Made by a program: the position numbers and the translations under genes
The notes under the pieces: model-generated
What the model was told of the DNA's origin: nothing
The model's input: the letters and a program-made list of their open reading frames with translations, nothing else
Database searches by the model: none
Source of the DNA: Ridgeia piscesae
Taxonomy: Eukaryota; Annelida; Polychaeta; Sabellida; Siboglinidae
NCBI GenBank assembly: GCA_025642075.2
Contig: JAODUO010000526.1
Coordinates: forward strand, 256,587 to 320,586
Length of the DNA stretch: 64,000 nucleotides
Reading direction: 5' to 3'
Shown here: positions 24,230-35,986 of the stretch, piece after piece
Layout of the letters: every line of letters begins with the position of its first letter
How positions within the stretch are numbered: position 1 is the stretch's first letter

Positions 24230-26738
24230 ATGCAGAAGGACGGAGAACCTGGCTCCGCAAGACATGGGAATTTCATTAATTATTACTCATTCAACCCCCC
24301 TGATCGCAGATTGAGTTTAATTCCGAAGAGCATGCTAAACGATATTGAAAAATTACGTAAACAACAACACCTATACGCATTAGACATTGGATGCAATTCC
24401 GGAGTGAGTGGTAAATGCTGGGCGATAAAACACTAAATTAACGCTATACGGCCCGTGGATAGGAATGACAGGGGCCGGTTTCATAAAGCCGCGTAATTTT
24501 ATGCGAAATTATGCGGTCTACTGGTCGCCACTAGTCGATGTAGGTTTCATGACGGGGGGAGCGGTGGTCGCGCGGTAGAGTTCCGGACTGTCAATCGAGG
24601 GGATGGTGGTTTAATCCCACCTGCCACCGTTTCGAAACTTAGCCTAGGCAATTTCGTTCACCCACATTTGCCTGTGTATTTCGGAAGAGACACTAAAACC
24701 CGGTGGTCCCTTCTATCTGGAAATTAGATGTGTAACATATAGTGAACTCGCTAATTATAGAGAAGGATAACTTAATGCCAATAATGGGTTACAAATAGAC
24801 ACCACCAGACCTCCTGCGTCAACTCCATCATCGACTCTGTTGCCTGGCCTACACCCCAACAATGCTGTAAAAAAGCTTGACTTGAAATGTTTTACAAATT
24901 TCACCACCGCCTCGTAACCATTGATTCTGAACACAAAACAGATTGAGCCACAGAAAGAACAACACACAGGACACAATACAGACAGATCTCATTCTTCCCC
25001 CTGGACCATACCCAAATGGAACAGCCTGCCCCAGGAAATAGTGGCAGCCAAGTCCCTGGACTGTTTCAAGTCCAGGCTTGCTGCCCACCTGTAACCATGA
25101 CAGACCACCCCTCCCCTTCCCCTTTGTTTCTTATGTCTACTACCCTCCATGGAGCAGACTCTTAAAACGCTTGTAGTGTAACTTTGCAACGTTTGAGGCT
25201 TTTGACGAGTTTTCGACCGCTACGATGTCTTAAGTACGCTCCATGAAACTGGGCTCAGGTCGGTAGCTACACCGAGGAGGCACTATTGGCTCCTGGTGCA
25301 GATGAGTTTTCTCTGAAAGGGATAAGGTGTCTCAATATGGGGTTATCTTGTCTCATGAAAGGGTTGAATTGTCTCAGGATGGGGGAATGTTTTCTCAGGA
25401 TGAGGATCAATTGTCTCAGGATGGAGGTGATTTGTCTCTTGATGGGGGTTGAACTGATTTAGGATGTGGGTGAATTGTATCGGGAAGGGGATAAGTTGTG
25501 TAAAGATGGGGTTGAATTGTCTTGTTAATGGGATGAGTTGTCTCGGTATGGAGTTTATTGGTCTCAGGATAGGGGTGAATTATTTCGGGACGGAATAAGT
25601 TGTCTAAGCATGGGTTTGAATTGTCTCAGTAATGTGATGAGTTTTCTCAGTATGGGGGTGATTTGAATCGTCTCGAGATGTGTATGAATTATCTCAGGAT
25701 GGGGGTGAGGTTTCTCTGGCGATGAATTTTATTGGGATGGGGTGACTTGTCTAATGAGGGGGATGAGTTTTCTCAGGATGGGGTGAGTTGTCTCAGGATC
25801 TGGGCCGACTTGTCTCAGGATCAGGGTCAAGTTGTCATAGGCCGAGTTGCCTATTGGCTAAGTCATTTGGTATTCGACAGTTGTGTTATAGTAATTTTCT
25901 TATTCTAAAATTACATTAACAATAATTATGTTAAATTCAAGAGAAAATTACAATAGCCTCTATATTAAATTGTCGAGGTTTTAGGCAAAAAAATTACATT
26001 GTTATTTACATTGTTATACCAACTTTGCATAACACTTGAACTATTCACACACTATATATTTGAACTAGGTTTGCTGATTGAGGAACTATCAGCAGTGAGG
26101 GACTTCTAATTCATCTTTTGTGTTGCTGTGAAGCAAACAAAGTTGTTGCAGTCAATGATCAATTAGTGATACTAATGTATTTCTCTTTTTAGGATTTAAC
26201 ACAAGCACTCCACAAGCACCTGACTGACGAGGAAGGTGGACAGGAACTTCACATCTTGGGCATTGATCTTGATCCAGTGTTGATCAGCCGTTGCCATGAC
26301 AATAATACCAAACCAAAACACATCACGTACAACACAGCCGACATCTCAAACTCTGCAGACAGGACAGACGTCATACAAGCTTACCTGCACTGTCACGGGC
26401 GCCAGAAGTTTGATATTGTATTCTGCTTCTCCGTTACAATGTGGGTACATTTGAATGAGGGGGATACTGGACTAAGATCATTCTTAGACTACGCTTCAAG
26501 TATTGGGCGATTCCTGGTTGTGGAGCCACAGCCCTGGAAATGCTACCGGAGCGCAATACGCAGGACAAAGAAGCTGAAGTGTCGACAGTATGAACTCTTT
26601 GATACTCTAGGATGGCGTCAAAATGTTGACTCGGATATTGAGTGTTATTTACGGGAACATTGTGGCATGAAGTTGCTGGAGAGGTTTGGACAAACGGAGT
26701 GGGAACGAATGGTTTGCATGCTCGAATCAACGCCCTAG
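24230..26738 (+). CDS. BCDIN3D: BCDIN3D-like RNA 5'-monophosphate methyltransferase, two coding exons
   Basis: Coding exons are 24230-24403 and 26193-26738, joined in phase 0 (GGA|GTGAGT ... TTTTTAG|GAT), giving 239 residues. It is a Bin3-family SAM-dependent methyltransferase. BCDIN3D methylates the 5' phosphate of tRNA-His and some pre-miRNAs in the cytoplasm. Motif I is LDIGCNSG|DL (residues 51-60), split exactly by the intron. GIDLDPVLI (81-89) is the ribose-binding acidic-loop region. FCFSVTMWVHLNEGD and VVEPQPWKCY are the Bin3-domain signatures. A second ATG at 24222 is out of frame and soon stops, so the start at 24230 is preferred. A methyltransferase with MePCE specificity is the alternative, but the short length and PQPWKCY context favour BCDIN3D. 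The 1.8-kb intron is filled with transposon debris and a minisatellite. Confidence 0.93.
24559..24771 (+). mobile_element. tRNA-derived SINE (subfamily 1), internally deleted
   Basis: Head GCGGTGGTCGCGCGGTAGAG (A-box-like), then GGTGGTTTAATCCC (B-box-like, degraded). The body CCACCTGCCACCGTTTCGAA and CGGTGGTCCCTTCTATCTGG is shared with the minus-strand copy at 32262-32509. Relative to that copy about 40 bp are missing after CTTCTATCTGG. Confidence 0.7.
24772..25096 (+). mobile_element. LINE open-reading-frame tail, decayed
   Basis: Plus-strand frames show the C-terminal block of a CR1/L2-type non-LTR polyprotein, SPWTIPKWNSLPQEIV followed by AAKSLDCFKSRLAAHL. Further upstream, in shifted frames, there are traces of the preceding 'FTNFTTAS' and 'VTIDSEHKTD' region. 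Frameshifts and stops make it dead. Confidence 0.65.
25315..25840. repeat. Degenerate minisatellite of about 20-22 bp
   Basis: About 25 imperfect copies of a unit like GAATTGTCTCAGGATGGGG, with variable spacing, in the BCDIN3D intron. Confidence 0.8.
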
Positions 26739-26765
26739 TGGATAGTGGAAAACATCAGGTCTGTG

Positions 26766-26771
26766 AATAAA
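26766..26771 (+). terminator. Polyadenylation signal of BCDIN3D
   Basis: AATAAA lies only 27 nt after the stop codon and is followed by TGTCACTGTGTTTATGTTG, a GU-rich downstream element. If used, the 3' UTR is extremely short (about 50 nt). Another AATAAA at about 26949 is the fallback. Confidence 0.5.
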
Positions 26772-28140
26772 ACAAGTAAGATATGTCACTGTGTTTATGT
26801 TGAACTCATTTTTCATCTTAACATATTGTTGTATCTGTAGAAAATAACTTTTAATTATAGCTTAATTAACCTAGGTTTTATAATTGCACTTTTTAATAAT
26901 GCATACAACTCACACTTGAACACTGCCTTGTTTTTGTCATTTAAAGGAAATAAAAACGGGGCATAAGCTAAAATTCTTTTTCACTCTGTACACAAAGACT
27001 AACATTGTATGTAACATTTGACAACATTCAACAAATAAAGAAAAATACATCTGCAGTATAAATATGATTTAAAACCCATCTCTTGAACGATTCCCACGGA
27101 AAGATGTAATTCCAATGTAATACAAACACTAGTCATTATAGGGAACATATTTATCTTAAGATTCGTTATGAATCAAATTTTGTAGACTTTTTTGTGGAAG
27201 CCTGCCAAGTTTCACGGTTTTTAGCTCATTTTCAAAGTAATTGTATCAGTTGCCGCCAACGGAAGATAATCCACACCAGGAAACATACACCACAAACATA
27301 TATTGTTTAAATTAAAAACAAAATTTCCTTTAAGGAAAAATATTTGTGCCAAGAATAAAAAATACGATGGAATATCAGATTTTATTACCTGGTAGTAAAA
27401 AGCACCCAGACCTGGTTATGTTCAATAAATAATATATAATTTTATTAAACAATTCGCAATTTACAGAAAAATAGTCATATAGCACTGTTGCTGAATATAT
27501 CATAACTATTGTGCAGATATTAATAAATGTAAAAAGTGACAACAAACTTGTATGTAGTTTATAATATATATATTTCAAATTGCACTTTTCTGATGGCATG
27601 TTTCATTCCAATGCCATAGCCCACTCTCATTTTGTACTAATACCAAAATTCAGACCAGGTGGGTATCTTTAACATTATGCAATATAGAGCATTTGGAAGA
27701 TCAAAGTCTAGACATTTTCGTAGAATATTTACATTTAGTAGGTATGGGCTTGTTTGGAGATGGTTAAGCTTGTTCCGTACTTCTGTATGTAAGATTTCTA
27801 GATTGTACAGTGCAAAATAGAAATCACACAAAAAACACAAGGTACATAAATAACAACACCAAGACTTTATTTCAATATATATTCTGGACAATTTTGATTG
27901 ATATTTACATGGGGAAACAGGTTATTTACCATGTCCAAATTTTTGTCTCTTTTGAGATTATATTTTGGGGGAAAATTAGAATAAATCTTTTTGGTCAGTC
28001 GAGTCTTTCTGAGATGTATATATAGGTTATTTTCGGGTGGGATTAAGATTAAATTCCCCTCAAAATATTTTGTAAGAATCTAGCAAAGTGCCGGTTGTAA
28101 AAAAGCACCAGTTTCATAGAATGACCCATCTACATTGGTA
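26772..28140. other. AT-rich intergenic DNA, nothing recognised
   Basis: No exon-like similarity, RNA gene or clear repeat is visible. Open frames here are short and low in complexity. Confidence 0.5.
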
Positions 28141-28149
28141 TCAACAGTC

Positions 28150-28945
28150 TGTAGACAGTGCTGTATGTCTGGCTCATCTGAAAGTACAGATATGAAAAAT
28201 CATTTTAAATGTTTGATGTCGGTTATCGTTGGAAATTTATTGACCATCAAACTGTATATCACTACTTGATGATGACGACTTTGTAAAATGTCTGGTGTAA
28301 TTCCAGAATCTTTTGTCAGTAACTTTTATTTCATCTACACGTTTTTCTTCATAAGGTAATTTTGCCTATTTTATGATATCTGTAGGTTATCATTTGTTAT
28401 GTCATGCAATATGTCATCGGCTTTGAGCCCACTTTTATATACTGCTACTTGTTTCTGACACATTTTGCTTTTTTCGCTTTAAGGGCCGATTTATATATTG
28501 TCCAGGCTTTAGTCTTGATCCTTGTTTTATTGTTTTGGATGGAACATGTTTTTTCACTTGATCCGTATACAAGTTTTTGAAATGTTTTCACATTTCAGAC
28601 ATAGATTTATTTTTATGCTCTTTCTCTCAATCAATCTTTTTTATCTCATTGCTTATTTCATTATAAATAATTTGCTTTGGAGTATAAGAACCCTCTTCTA
28701 ATTTGTGTAGTTACATGCAACAATGGGCATCTCAGTAAGATTTTGATGGTTTTATGATCGCTCTGTCCAACATTTTCGACCACATCAAATTTAACTATGC
28801 AGCTAAGGTCAGAAATGCAGACTAAATCGAGTGTATTATTTCCTCTGGTAGGTTTATCTACCATTTGCACCAAGAAATTGTCTTTCAATGTGTCATCTCA
28901 TTTCAACCAATCTATTTTTCTAAAATTGAAATCTCCAAGAAGTTA
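28150..28945 (-). mobile_element. Decayed CR1/L2-type LINE (endonuclease to pre-RT part)
   Basis: The minus strand shows LLGDFNFRKIDW, the 'GDFN' catalytic motif of the apurinic-like endonuclease. About 25 codons later it reads DKPTRGNNTLDLVC and ENVGQSDHKTIK, the conserved 'T-R-x-x-N-x-L-D-L-V' and 'S-D-H' motifs ending that domain. After that come K/R-rich decayed segments typical of the linker to the RT. Several stops and frameshifts are present. The RT itself is absent. Confidence 0.8.
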
Positions 28946-29109
28946 GAAGTAGGCAGTTAGAGTTTTCTGTTGAGTTTATTGAATTCTTGAGTTATTCTAG
29001 TATATGAAGCTGTCACTGATGCAGCCTGTTTTTTCTAGCAACGCTTTGTCAATATTTTAATGACTTGGGATTTAGTGTTTATTTATCTACAAGTTGGTTG
29101 TACCTAAAT

Positions 29110-29553
29110 TATGCAATTAAGATCTAAGTTTATAAAGTTTAGTACATGTACGCTGCTTAAAAGTGTAGGTAAGTTCTTATAAGCCAGTGTCCAGTATTCA
29201 GGACTGGTCAAGGCACTTTACTCTTTTTTCCCTGGCTGACCTGTTCAATTTGAACACTCTCCCCACTTCTGTAGGAAGTGTCAGGCCAAGCATCAATTGG
29301 TGCTCTGATACCTCTGTATTTCACTGTGTATTCCATAGTTGTCTGGGCCCTTTTTCTAATTCAACTCCTTCAGCTATGGCAGGGGGCTGTATCAATAACA
29401 CAGTAGATCACAGTAGATCCTGTTAAACTGGGCACTTCCCTGCATGCATGTTTTAAGGTGTATCTTCAATATAACTTATTTTCTATAAATGCAAGTTGTG
29501 TTTTTTATGTGTGTTTAATTCTCTTTAAATAATGTGACTCTGGTGACTACCAG

Positions 29554-29610
<57 letters not shown>

Positions 29611-30285
29611 ATGTCTAAATTATACAATTAAGATCTAAGTCTATAAAGTTTAACATGTACACTACATAAAAGTGAAGGTAAGTTCTAATTTAGCCCAGTG
29701 TCCAGTATTCATACTGATCAGGACACTTTTCTCTTTTTACTTCAGGACTTTATACAAGATTACACTTTTGCTGGTCACACTTTTTTGGTGGACACATACA
29801 TGTTATATTATATACATACAAACCAGTTGAGGTGTTTGTGTCTTTTGACCTGAAGTAAAGTTCTATGAACACGTGTAACGTCCAATTTCAAGGCATACTT
29901 TACAATATACATTATATTATTTTGGATTACCTTTTTATTTTTACCTGTTCAACACCCGTCCACTGATATTTCTACCCATCCACTACATTGCGTTTTACCT
30001 GTCCAAATGACAGATGACGACTCTCTGCATAAACGTAGATGCTTTTCTCCCCTGGCTGACCTGGTCAGTTGAACACCATCTCCACTTCTGCAGGAAGCCA
30101 ATTAAGCTGCAATTCCTGCTCTGTTACTAGTGTATTCCACTGTGTATTCCAGAGTTGGCTGGGGTTCTCTGGCAGCAGTGGCAGACATTGTATCAATAAC
30201 ACAGTAGATCAGACAGTTGCCTGCCTTCATGTCTTAACATTTATTCAATTATCTTTAAAACAATGTGACTCTGGTGTCTAGAAAT
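29110..30285. repeat. Diverged segmental duplication with (TA)n spacer
   Basis: The segment from about 29110 to 29540 is repeated from about 29620 to 30285. Shared strings include CAATTAAGATCTAAGT, GCCCAGTGTCCAGTATTCA, CCCTGGCTGACCTG, CACTGTGTATTCCA and ATCAATAACACAGTAGATCA. The two are separated by a (TA)n run at about 29554-29605. The second copy carries an insertion of about 270 bp at 29745-30040. A fragment of the same family recurs near 32640-32770 (TTTTCTATAAATGCAAGTTG). No coding signal is seen. Confidence 0.75.
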
Positions 30286-30290
30286 AGGTA

Positions 30291-30564
30291 ACATGTGGTT
30301 ACCATGGAAAACGACTTAAGATGATGGAAAAAGGGTTTAACAAATATTTAAATCATATTTAAACTTATTTTATTTAACAAATATTTTATTGAAAAAATCT
30401 GACTTTTTTGTGTGTGTTTGAGGCTGCCTTGCCTCAAACACACACAAAAAGTCAGATTTTTTCAATAAAATATTTGTTAAATAAAATAAATTGAAATATG
30501 ATTTAAATATTTGTTAAACCCTTTTTCCATCATGTCAAGTCATTTTCCATGGTAACCACATGTT
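30291..30564. repeat. Long near-perfect palindrome (134-bp arms, 6-nt loop)
   Basis: The arms 30291-30424 and 30431-30564 are reverse complements with a handful of mismatches (for example GAAAACGACTTAAGATGATG against GAAAATGACTTGACATGATG). The loop is TGCCTT, inside GAGGC-TGCCTT-GCCTC. The mismatches argue against a simple chimeric-read artefact. It could be a foldback transposon or a source of hairpin RNA. Confidence 0.9.
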
Positions 30565-31054
30565 GTTGCATGTATGTGAATTTTTGAAGACTGAAAAGTA
30601 GAGTAAAACAGTCAGATGAGAGGCTTAGTTATGTGATGTCACATGTGTGACATGTTGGCACAGGTTTGGTCTCTACTGTCAGGTAAATTTTGGCAGTATA
30701 AACATTGTTTAGGAAAGCTATATTTTGGTTTTGTTACCAGTGCCATTTGTGCATGTCAGTTTGCTGCAAATTTATGAATGGTTGAATTGACCCATCTATC
30801 GAAAGAATTAAATATATTTAGAAAATGGGTTTAAAGTTATGCACAAGCATAGCAATGATGAATGATCGTTATGAGTATCTCAAAAAAAATTTGTCAGCAT
30901 ACTAATTCTAAATTGTATTCTAAAATGCCAAATGGTCAATTCTTTCACTCTTGTTTAAATATTATGGATTGATATGATACGTTATATTTATATATTATGA
31001 GATGTAAGCTATGCAGATGAAAACAGTAGCGTCATTGGTTGTTATATGTCTCAG

Positions 31055-31952
31055 ACCAGCCCAGTTGACAACAGTTGGCAAGCTAGCTTGCCTGTGGATT
31101 CAAGATCTCCTGATGGATCTACAAAACACACAGCGTGCACGTGATGACCTTCGCTTTCGAGGGGTCAAGGGCATGACAGGAACTCAGGCGAGCTTCCTCG
31201 AATTGTTTGACGGAAACCACGAAAAGGTGAGATGAGAGGTGAAATTGGTAAGATGCTCTCGCATGGTGACATACTGGTTGTTTATGCAGGATGTCGTGGG
31301 ATGTTACATATGAATGTAAATGAATACATCTACATTCTGAGTGATCTGTTACATTAACAGATACCTTTGTTCTTTTCCACTGTTTGAAATGATATGTCTG
31401 ACTGTATGAATTACATTCTTAGTTTAAAATTATGTAACTGCTTTTGTGTTATTACTACCACAAATCAGTATGGTGTAGTTGATTCAAAGAATAGCATAAC
31501 TAATGTTTAAGTTACATTTGATGCAAAATCATAACCATCCAATTATATTAGGTACAGTAATGAATAAATAATAATAATAATAACTTACTGTCTATTGAAT
31601 GGAGATACACTTTGCCCTAAGGAGGGTGAATAAAAGCGTAAGTAACATTGCAATAAAATAAAATTTTGCAAAAATTTAAATTTAAGTGACAACATCTGCT
31701 GGGTCAGCTGGGAATGTTTTTTTAATGAACTTGATTTTTATCACATTCATATAGAAACAGGCATTTGAGATAGTGTATCTACCCTGTATTGCAACATTGC
31801 TATAGAGAAATATGTAGCAGTGTTTGTTTTTCAGGCAAATGTCGTCCCACTAAAGTGTCCTCTGATCCATCATAACAACTGAAATATATCTACTGTTTTT
31901 CCCAGGTGGACGAACTAGACAGCTTGGCCACCGAAATGGATGGATTCAAAAA
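31055..31952 (+). pseudogene. ADSL: Two isolated adenylosuccinate lyase exons (partial ADSL)
   Basis: Exon A (31055-31226, acceptor GTCTCAG|A, donor AAAAG|GTGAGA) encodes [20 protein letters not shown], then [20 protein letters not shown] and [11 protein letters not shown]. Exon B (31906-31952, acceptor TTTTTCCCAG, donor AA|GTAAGG) encodes VDELDSLATEMDGFK(K). Both align with consecutive segments of ADSL, the fumarase/aspartase-superfamily enzyme of purine synthesis, ending just before the 'TGQTY' segment. Frames, phases and splice sites are intact. I cannot find the preceding exons between BCDIN3D and 31 kb, nor the following ones (SSAMPYKRNP signature) before the cysteine-rich gene. This is either a partial genomic duplicate or a gene with other exons beyond recognition. 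The domain identification is firm; the functional status is not. Confidence 0.75.
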
Positions 31953-32261
31953 GTAAGGTTTTACGAATTTTTAGTCCTTTGGGCCATAGTCCCAATGGAC
32001 TTACTTTGTGTCCACAGTGTGCCATTAGCTTCCATATCCCAGAAACCGTTGATCTATTTTCATAATTTGGCATAGGTATACCTTAGGGCTCTGCTACAAG
32101 GCATGGGAAATATTTATTTGATTGGGTCATTCTGAAAGTCCCAAAATGAATAAAGAAATGTTTTTCAAAACTCTTATGTAACTTTTCTAATTTTGTACTG
32201 GCATATGTTAGGTCTCAGGTCTTGGGTGATTTCCTCCAAACAGCCCAAACTTGTGCTAATG

Positions 32262-32509
32262 TAGGAGTGGTCCTTCTCTAGAATTAGTGAGTCCACTACT
32301 GGTTACACATTTACCCCGTGTGGGATCTTTTACTTCTCCTGGCATAGACACCAGATAGAAGGGACCACTGGCTTTTAGTATCTCTTCTGAAAGACATAAG
32401 CAAATGTGGGATGAACGAAACTGCCTAAGTTTCGAAAAGGCGGTAGGTGGGATTGAACCACCGTCCCCTCGATTGACAGTCCACCACTCTACTGCGCGAC
32501 CACCGCTCA
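32262..32509 (-). mobile_element. tRNA-derived SINE (subfamily 1), full length
   Basis: The minus-strand head GCGGTGGTCGCGCAGTAGAG and B box GGTTCAATCCC, about 30 nt apart, form a tRNA-like pol III promoter. The body includes CCAGTGGTCCCTTCTATCTGG-like and AAAGATCCCACACGGGGTAA sequence and ends CACTAATTCTAGAGAAGGAC. The same family as 24559-24771 in the opposite orientation. Confidence 0.8.
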
Positions 32510-32516
32510 TTATAAC

Positions 32517-35500
32517 TTAGGGTACATGGGTAGTAGACGCAACATTTGTATTTGATTGAATGTTTCTAAAGGCCATCTGAAAAAAGCTACATATCTACAT
32601 GTGTGCCCGGTGCCACACAGTGAAGGCAGGTGACCTGCCTGGAAAACATAATTGGTATTTTATCTGTCCAAACTGCTTCTGCAGGCTTTAATTAAGCTGT
32701 ATCTTCAAAACGTTTGATTTTCTATAAATGCAAGTTGAGTTTATTTTGATGCTCATTTAATTATATGTGTTTATATTACTAATAAATAGTCAGTAGAACA
32801 TAAGATTAGCTGGGCCACCTCGATTGTAGATGCCAAAGTTATTGAGGAGATAACGCATATATTTAATTAAGAACAAATTGTCAGATGTGTAATGAACAGA
32901 GATACAGATAAGTGTACAAACACCACGTGTACTACACATACAAACGTACACACGCAAGTGACAGATGAAAAGTTACATACATAAATCTGTCCAGGCCAAA
33001 AAAGCTATTTCTGTATGAATTTAGGTAATTATATTATGTCATTATTATTAAATCAGCAGACTAACTGTGCTGAAAGATTTGCTACCAAATTATCAGCATT
33101 TTTAGGGATGAATGTTCAGTGACTTTTGGATAGGTCTAGTCTACATCCCATCAGATGAAAAATATGTGATAGCATTGCAGGACTCACAATCTTCTGTCAG
33201 AAATGACTGTTTTTAGCACTAACCCCATTTTCATGATAACACATTTTTAGTGAAAATGCTAAAGGGGTGGCCCAAGACAAACCACTATACAAATAATGAA
33301 TACGCAACTCAGAAGTATGAAAATGTGGGTGAATGGTTCTGCTTCAAAGCCACATTAAAATAATGTTAACACCATGTGAATTGCAGATGTCATAACATTT
33401 TATCTAACACAACCTAAAATGCAATCTATGGCATTCATCAACAAAAATCACTGAACGTTCTCTGTAAAGACCTCATGTATAATCCTTCAGGGTGCTTATT
33501 GTACCAGAATGTTCACATATGTTGCTAGATATGGAAAACAGGCATTGCAAAGATCAGAGAATTCTCTGAGAAATCACTCACTGTAAGTAACCCCTTCCCA
33601 CCGTATCTGTTTTTCTTTGAAAATACCTGAAAGGGTGATCACACATAGCTCATTATAAAATCATTATTGTCTGTCCCAGGTGGGTGACATTTGCATATGA
33701 TGTGGCAAACAGGCAGTAGTTTATAATACTATCAAAACTATTTTAATATCAAGAATTTATGATTTTATTGTACAGAAAATGAAATCATCATCAATTAGGC
33801 TTTCTACAAAAGAATAACATTATTTAATTTTCTTGCTAGCAATCTTATATGGCCTCACTGAATGCTCTTATTGTGCAAGAATGTTAATTAATATTCCTAG
33901 ATATTGAAAATATATGATAGAACCTGCAGACCTTGTATAATAGGTCCATGCTAATGTGCCCCTGGACTGTTTGAAATGTGCCCCAGTTTAAGTGATAATA
34001 ATAAGTTGGGGTATTTTCCGATACCACCACTCTAGATGAGAAAATGGAGTGACTGAAGTTATAGTGGTGCGGTATCAACAATATTTAGGCTAATCCATTT
34101 GGTTCATCCACCAGTGGAGGTTTTTATGCCCCCTAGAATAGATTTCTCTATCTGCCCAGGCATAGTTTATTTGTCTGCATGATGATTTTTCAGTCTTTGT
34201 TAAATCGTATATTGTTGAAATCACATGTGAAATCAGAACTAAATATTATTATTATATTATTAAAAAAGTAACTATATATTACTTTCTTTAAAATAATCAA
34301 TAGATGTAAAATAACATATTTAAAAATCACTTTAATGCTTTGTATCTTTACAACTTTAGTGACTAAACTAGTCAGGGTGCTCGCCATGTGGCTTAGAGTT
34401 ACATGTGCAATCGATATGTTTACTCAACTCTTTTCTTTTGTACAATTAGTATTTTCGTATATTAATTTAAGTGTGGCAGAATGTTTCCCACATTAGTCGA
34501 GATGTTCAGTATAATACTAACAAGTCTGAATAAAGTATAACGTGTGGCATGTAAATTTTATAACATGAATACAAAAAGTTATATTACCATGGTATTGACT
34601 TTTGCTAAATGTGTCATCACATATAAAATATCATACATGTCAGAGCCATGTTAATTGTCACTTTGTCTCTTGTATAGGCAGATGCAGATGTATAGCAAAA
34701 TGCCAGGAAGCTGGTATGCAGCACCATCAAAGAGAGTGTGCCGAGAGATGTTGACATTAGCCAGGTGTCACCATATTCGCATGTCAAGCACCCTGCATTC
34801 TACATTGGTCTCTAGTCAGTCAGGGTATCTAACTGGCCTGGAATGTCCAAGATATTATGAAAATGTGAATGAAAACAAATGTGTATTTAAATGGGCATAT
34901 TAAAATATTTTGATAATTTATACATTGTTGATTGTTATATTTAGTGTTTAATTACATGGATTGGTCAGATGTGAGCCTCCCGCAGACTACGTATCAAGTA
35001 CAATAATGAATGTATTGTTCCAATTCTCATATACTGGTATACACATAATTCATGACACAGTAGATATTTGTCCACAACGGACGGTGTGACCTTCACAGAC
35101 ATGTCAATTAATGTGTGGGCTATACAGAACAAATCCTTAGATGAATTTGTTTAATATATGTATTGCTTCAATGGTATATAATTTTCATGAATATTTGCAC
35201 TATTCGGGGAATCTATTTGGGGACATACCACCAAGTGGAGTCCTATGCCATTACCCATAGTAGTCCTGCTTAAAAGAACTGCATTGTGCAGTTTTTGTAA
35301 ATTCCTGGAAGCAATGAATGTAGGACTGGTTGAGTAGAAATAATTATGTTGTGCGGCATGGCATCAGAGCTGTGAAATAATGACATTTGTCAGACAGTGA
35401 CCAGGCACATATGCACATAAAAGGTGTAGTTCGGCCTAGAGGTGTCAACATGGGCAATCGCCAGCTGATTGGAGCAGAAATGAAGGGGTGTCAGGTTAGA

Positions 35501-35980
35501 GATTGGATTGTAGGAGAAAGAGATATGTCATTTTCATGAATTTTTATATGATGGTGAATGGAGGCTAGTCAGTGTCTGAAATGTTCAATACCATGGATTA
35601 ATAAACCTAGGGGGGAAATCAAAGAAACATTTCAATGGCCGCCTATGGGAAATCAATGGTGGTATCTACCCTGTATGGCAATAGGGGTCAGACCAAAGTT
35701 AGACTTCCCTGGTGTGACCCATATGAATGTAGTACCTTAATTGTGTCATTTGAGATTTAGAAAAATAATTTTTATGTGAAATGAGTACAGTAGGGCAGGC
35801 ATACTAGTAGATTCAGTGCTGTGATGTATCTGCAGTGTGATGACGCATGTTAGGCAGAGTGTAGTTGGCATAGTGATTTTTAGCAATTTTTTCTTACATG
35901 ACCCTGCAGATGCAGAAAAACATGCAAAATTTTGTAAATATGGACCAGCAGTGCACATGCATGCATTTTAAAAGAGCCTG
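32517..35980. other. AT-rich intergenic DNA, nothing coding recognised
   Basis: The parts near 33450-33600 and 33840-33935 are loosely similar to each other (TGCTCTTATTGTGCAAGAATG, CCTAGATATTGAAAA). No exon or RNA gene is visible. Confidence 0.4.
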
Positions 35981-35986
35981 AGATAT

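Larger units (their letters stand above)
24471..25257. mobile_element. Composite transposon block in the BCDIN3D intron
   Basis: The outer ends GGGGCCGGTTTCATAAAGC (24471-24489) and GCTCCATGAAACTGGGCTC (25238-25256) are imperfect inverted repeats. They enclose a tRNA-SINE (24559-24771) and a LINE tail (24772-25096). A foldback/MITE element later invaded by the other two is the simplest reading. The outer element is the weakest part of this call. Confidence 0.4.

Noticed and set aside
24559..24640. Genuine tRNA gene
   Set aside because: A and B boxes are present but the cloverleaf arms do not pair and the same sequence recurs at 32 kb with a shared non-tRNA body, so it is a SINE head.
34655..34903. 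Possible further ADSL exon (KRVCREMLTLARCHH resembling SERVCSLARHLM)
   Set aside because: The similarity needs an insertion and lacks the preceding SSAMPYKRNP signature. Splice sites do not fit the phase. Probably chance.
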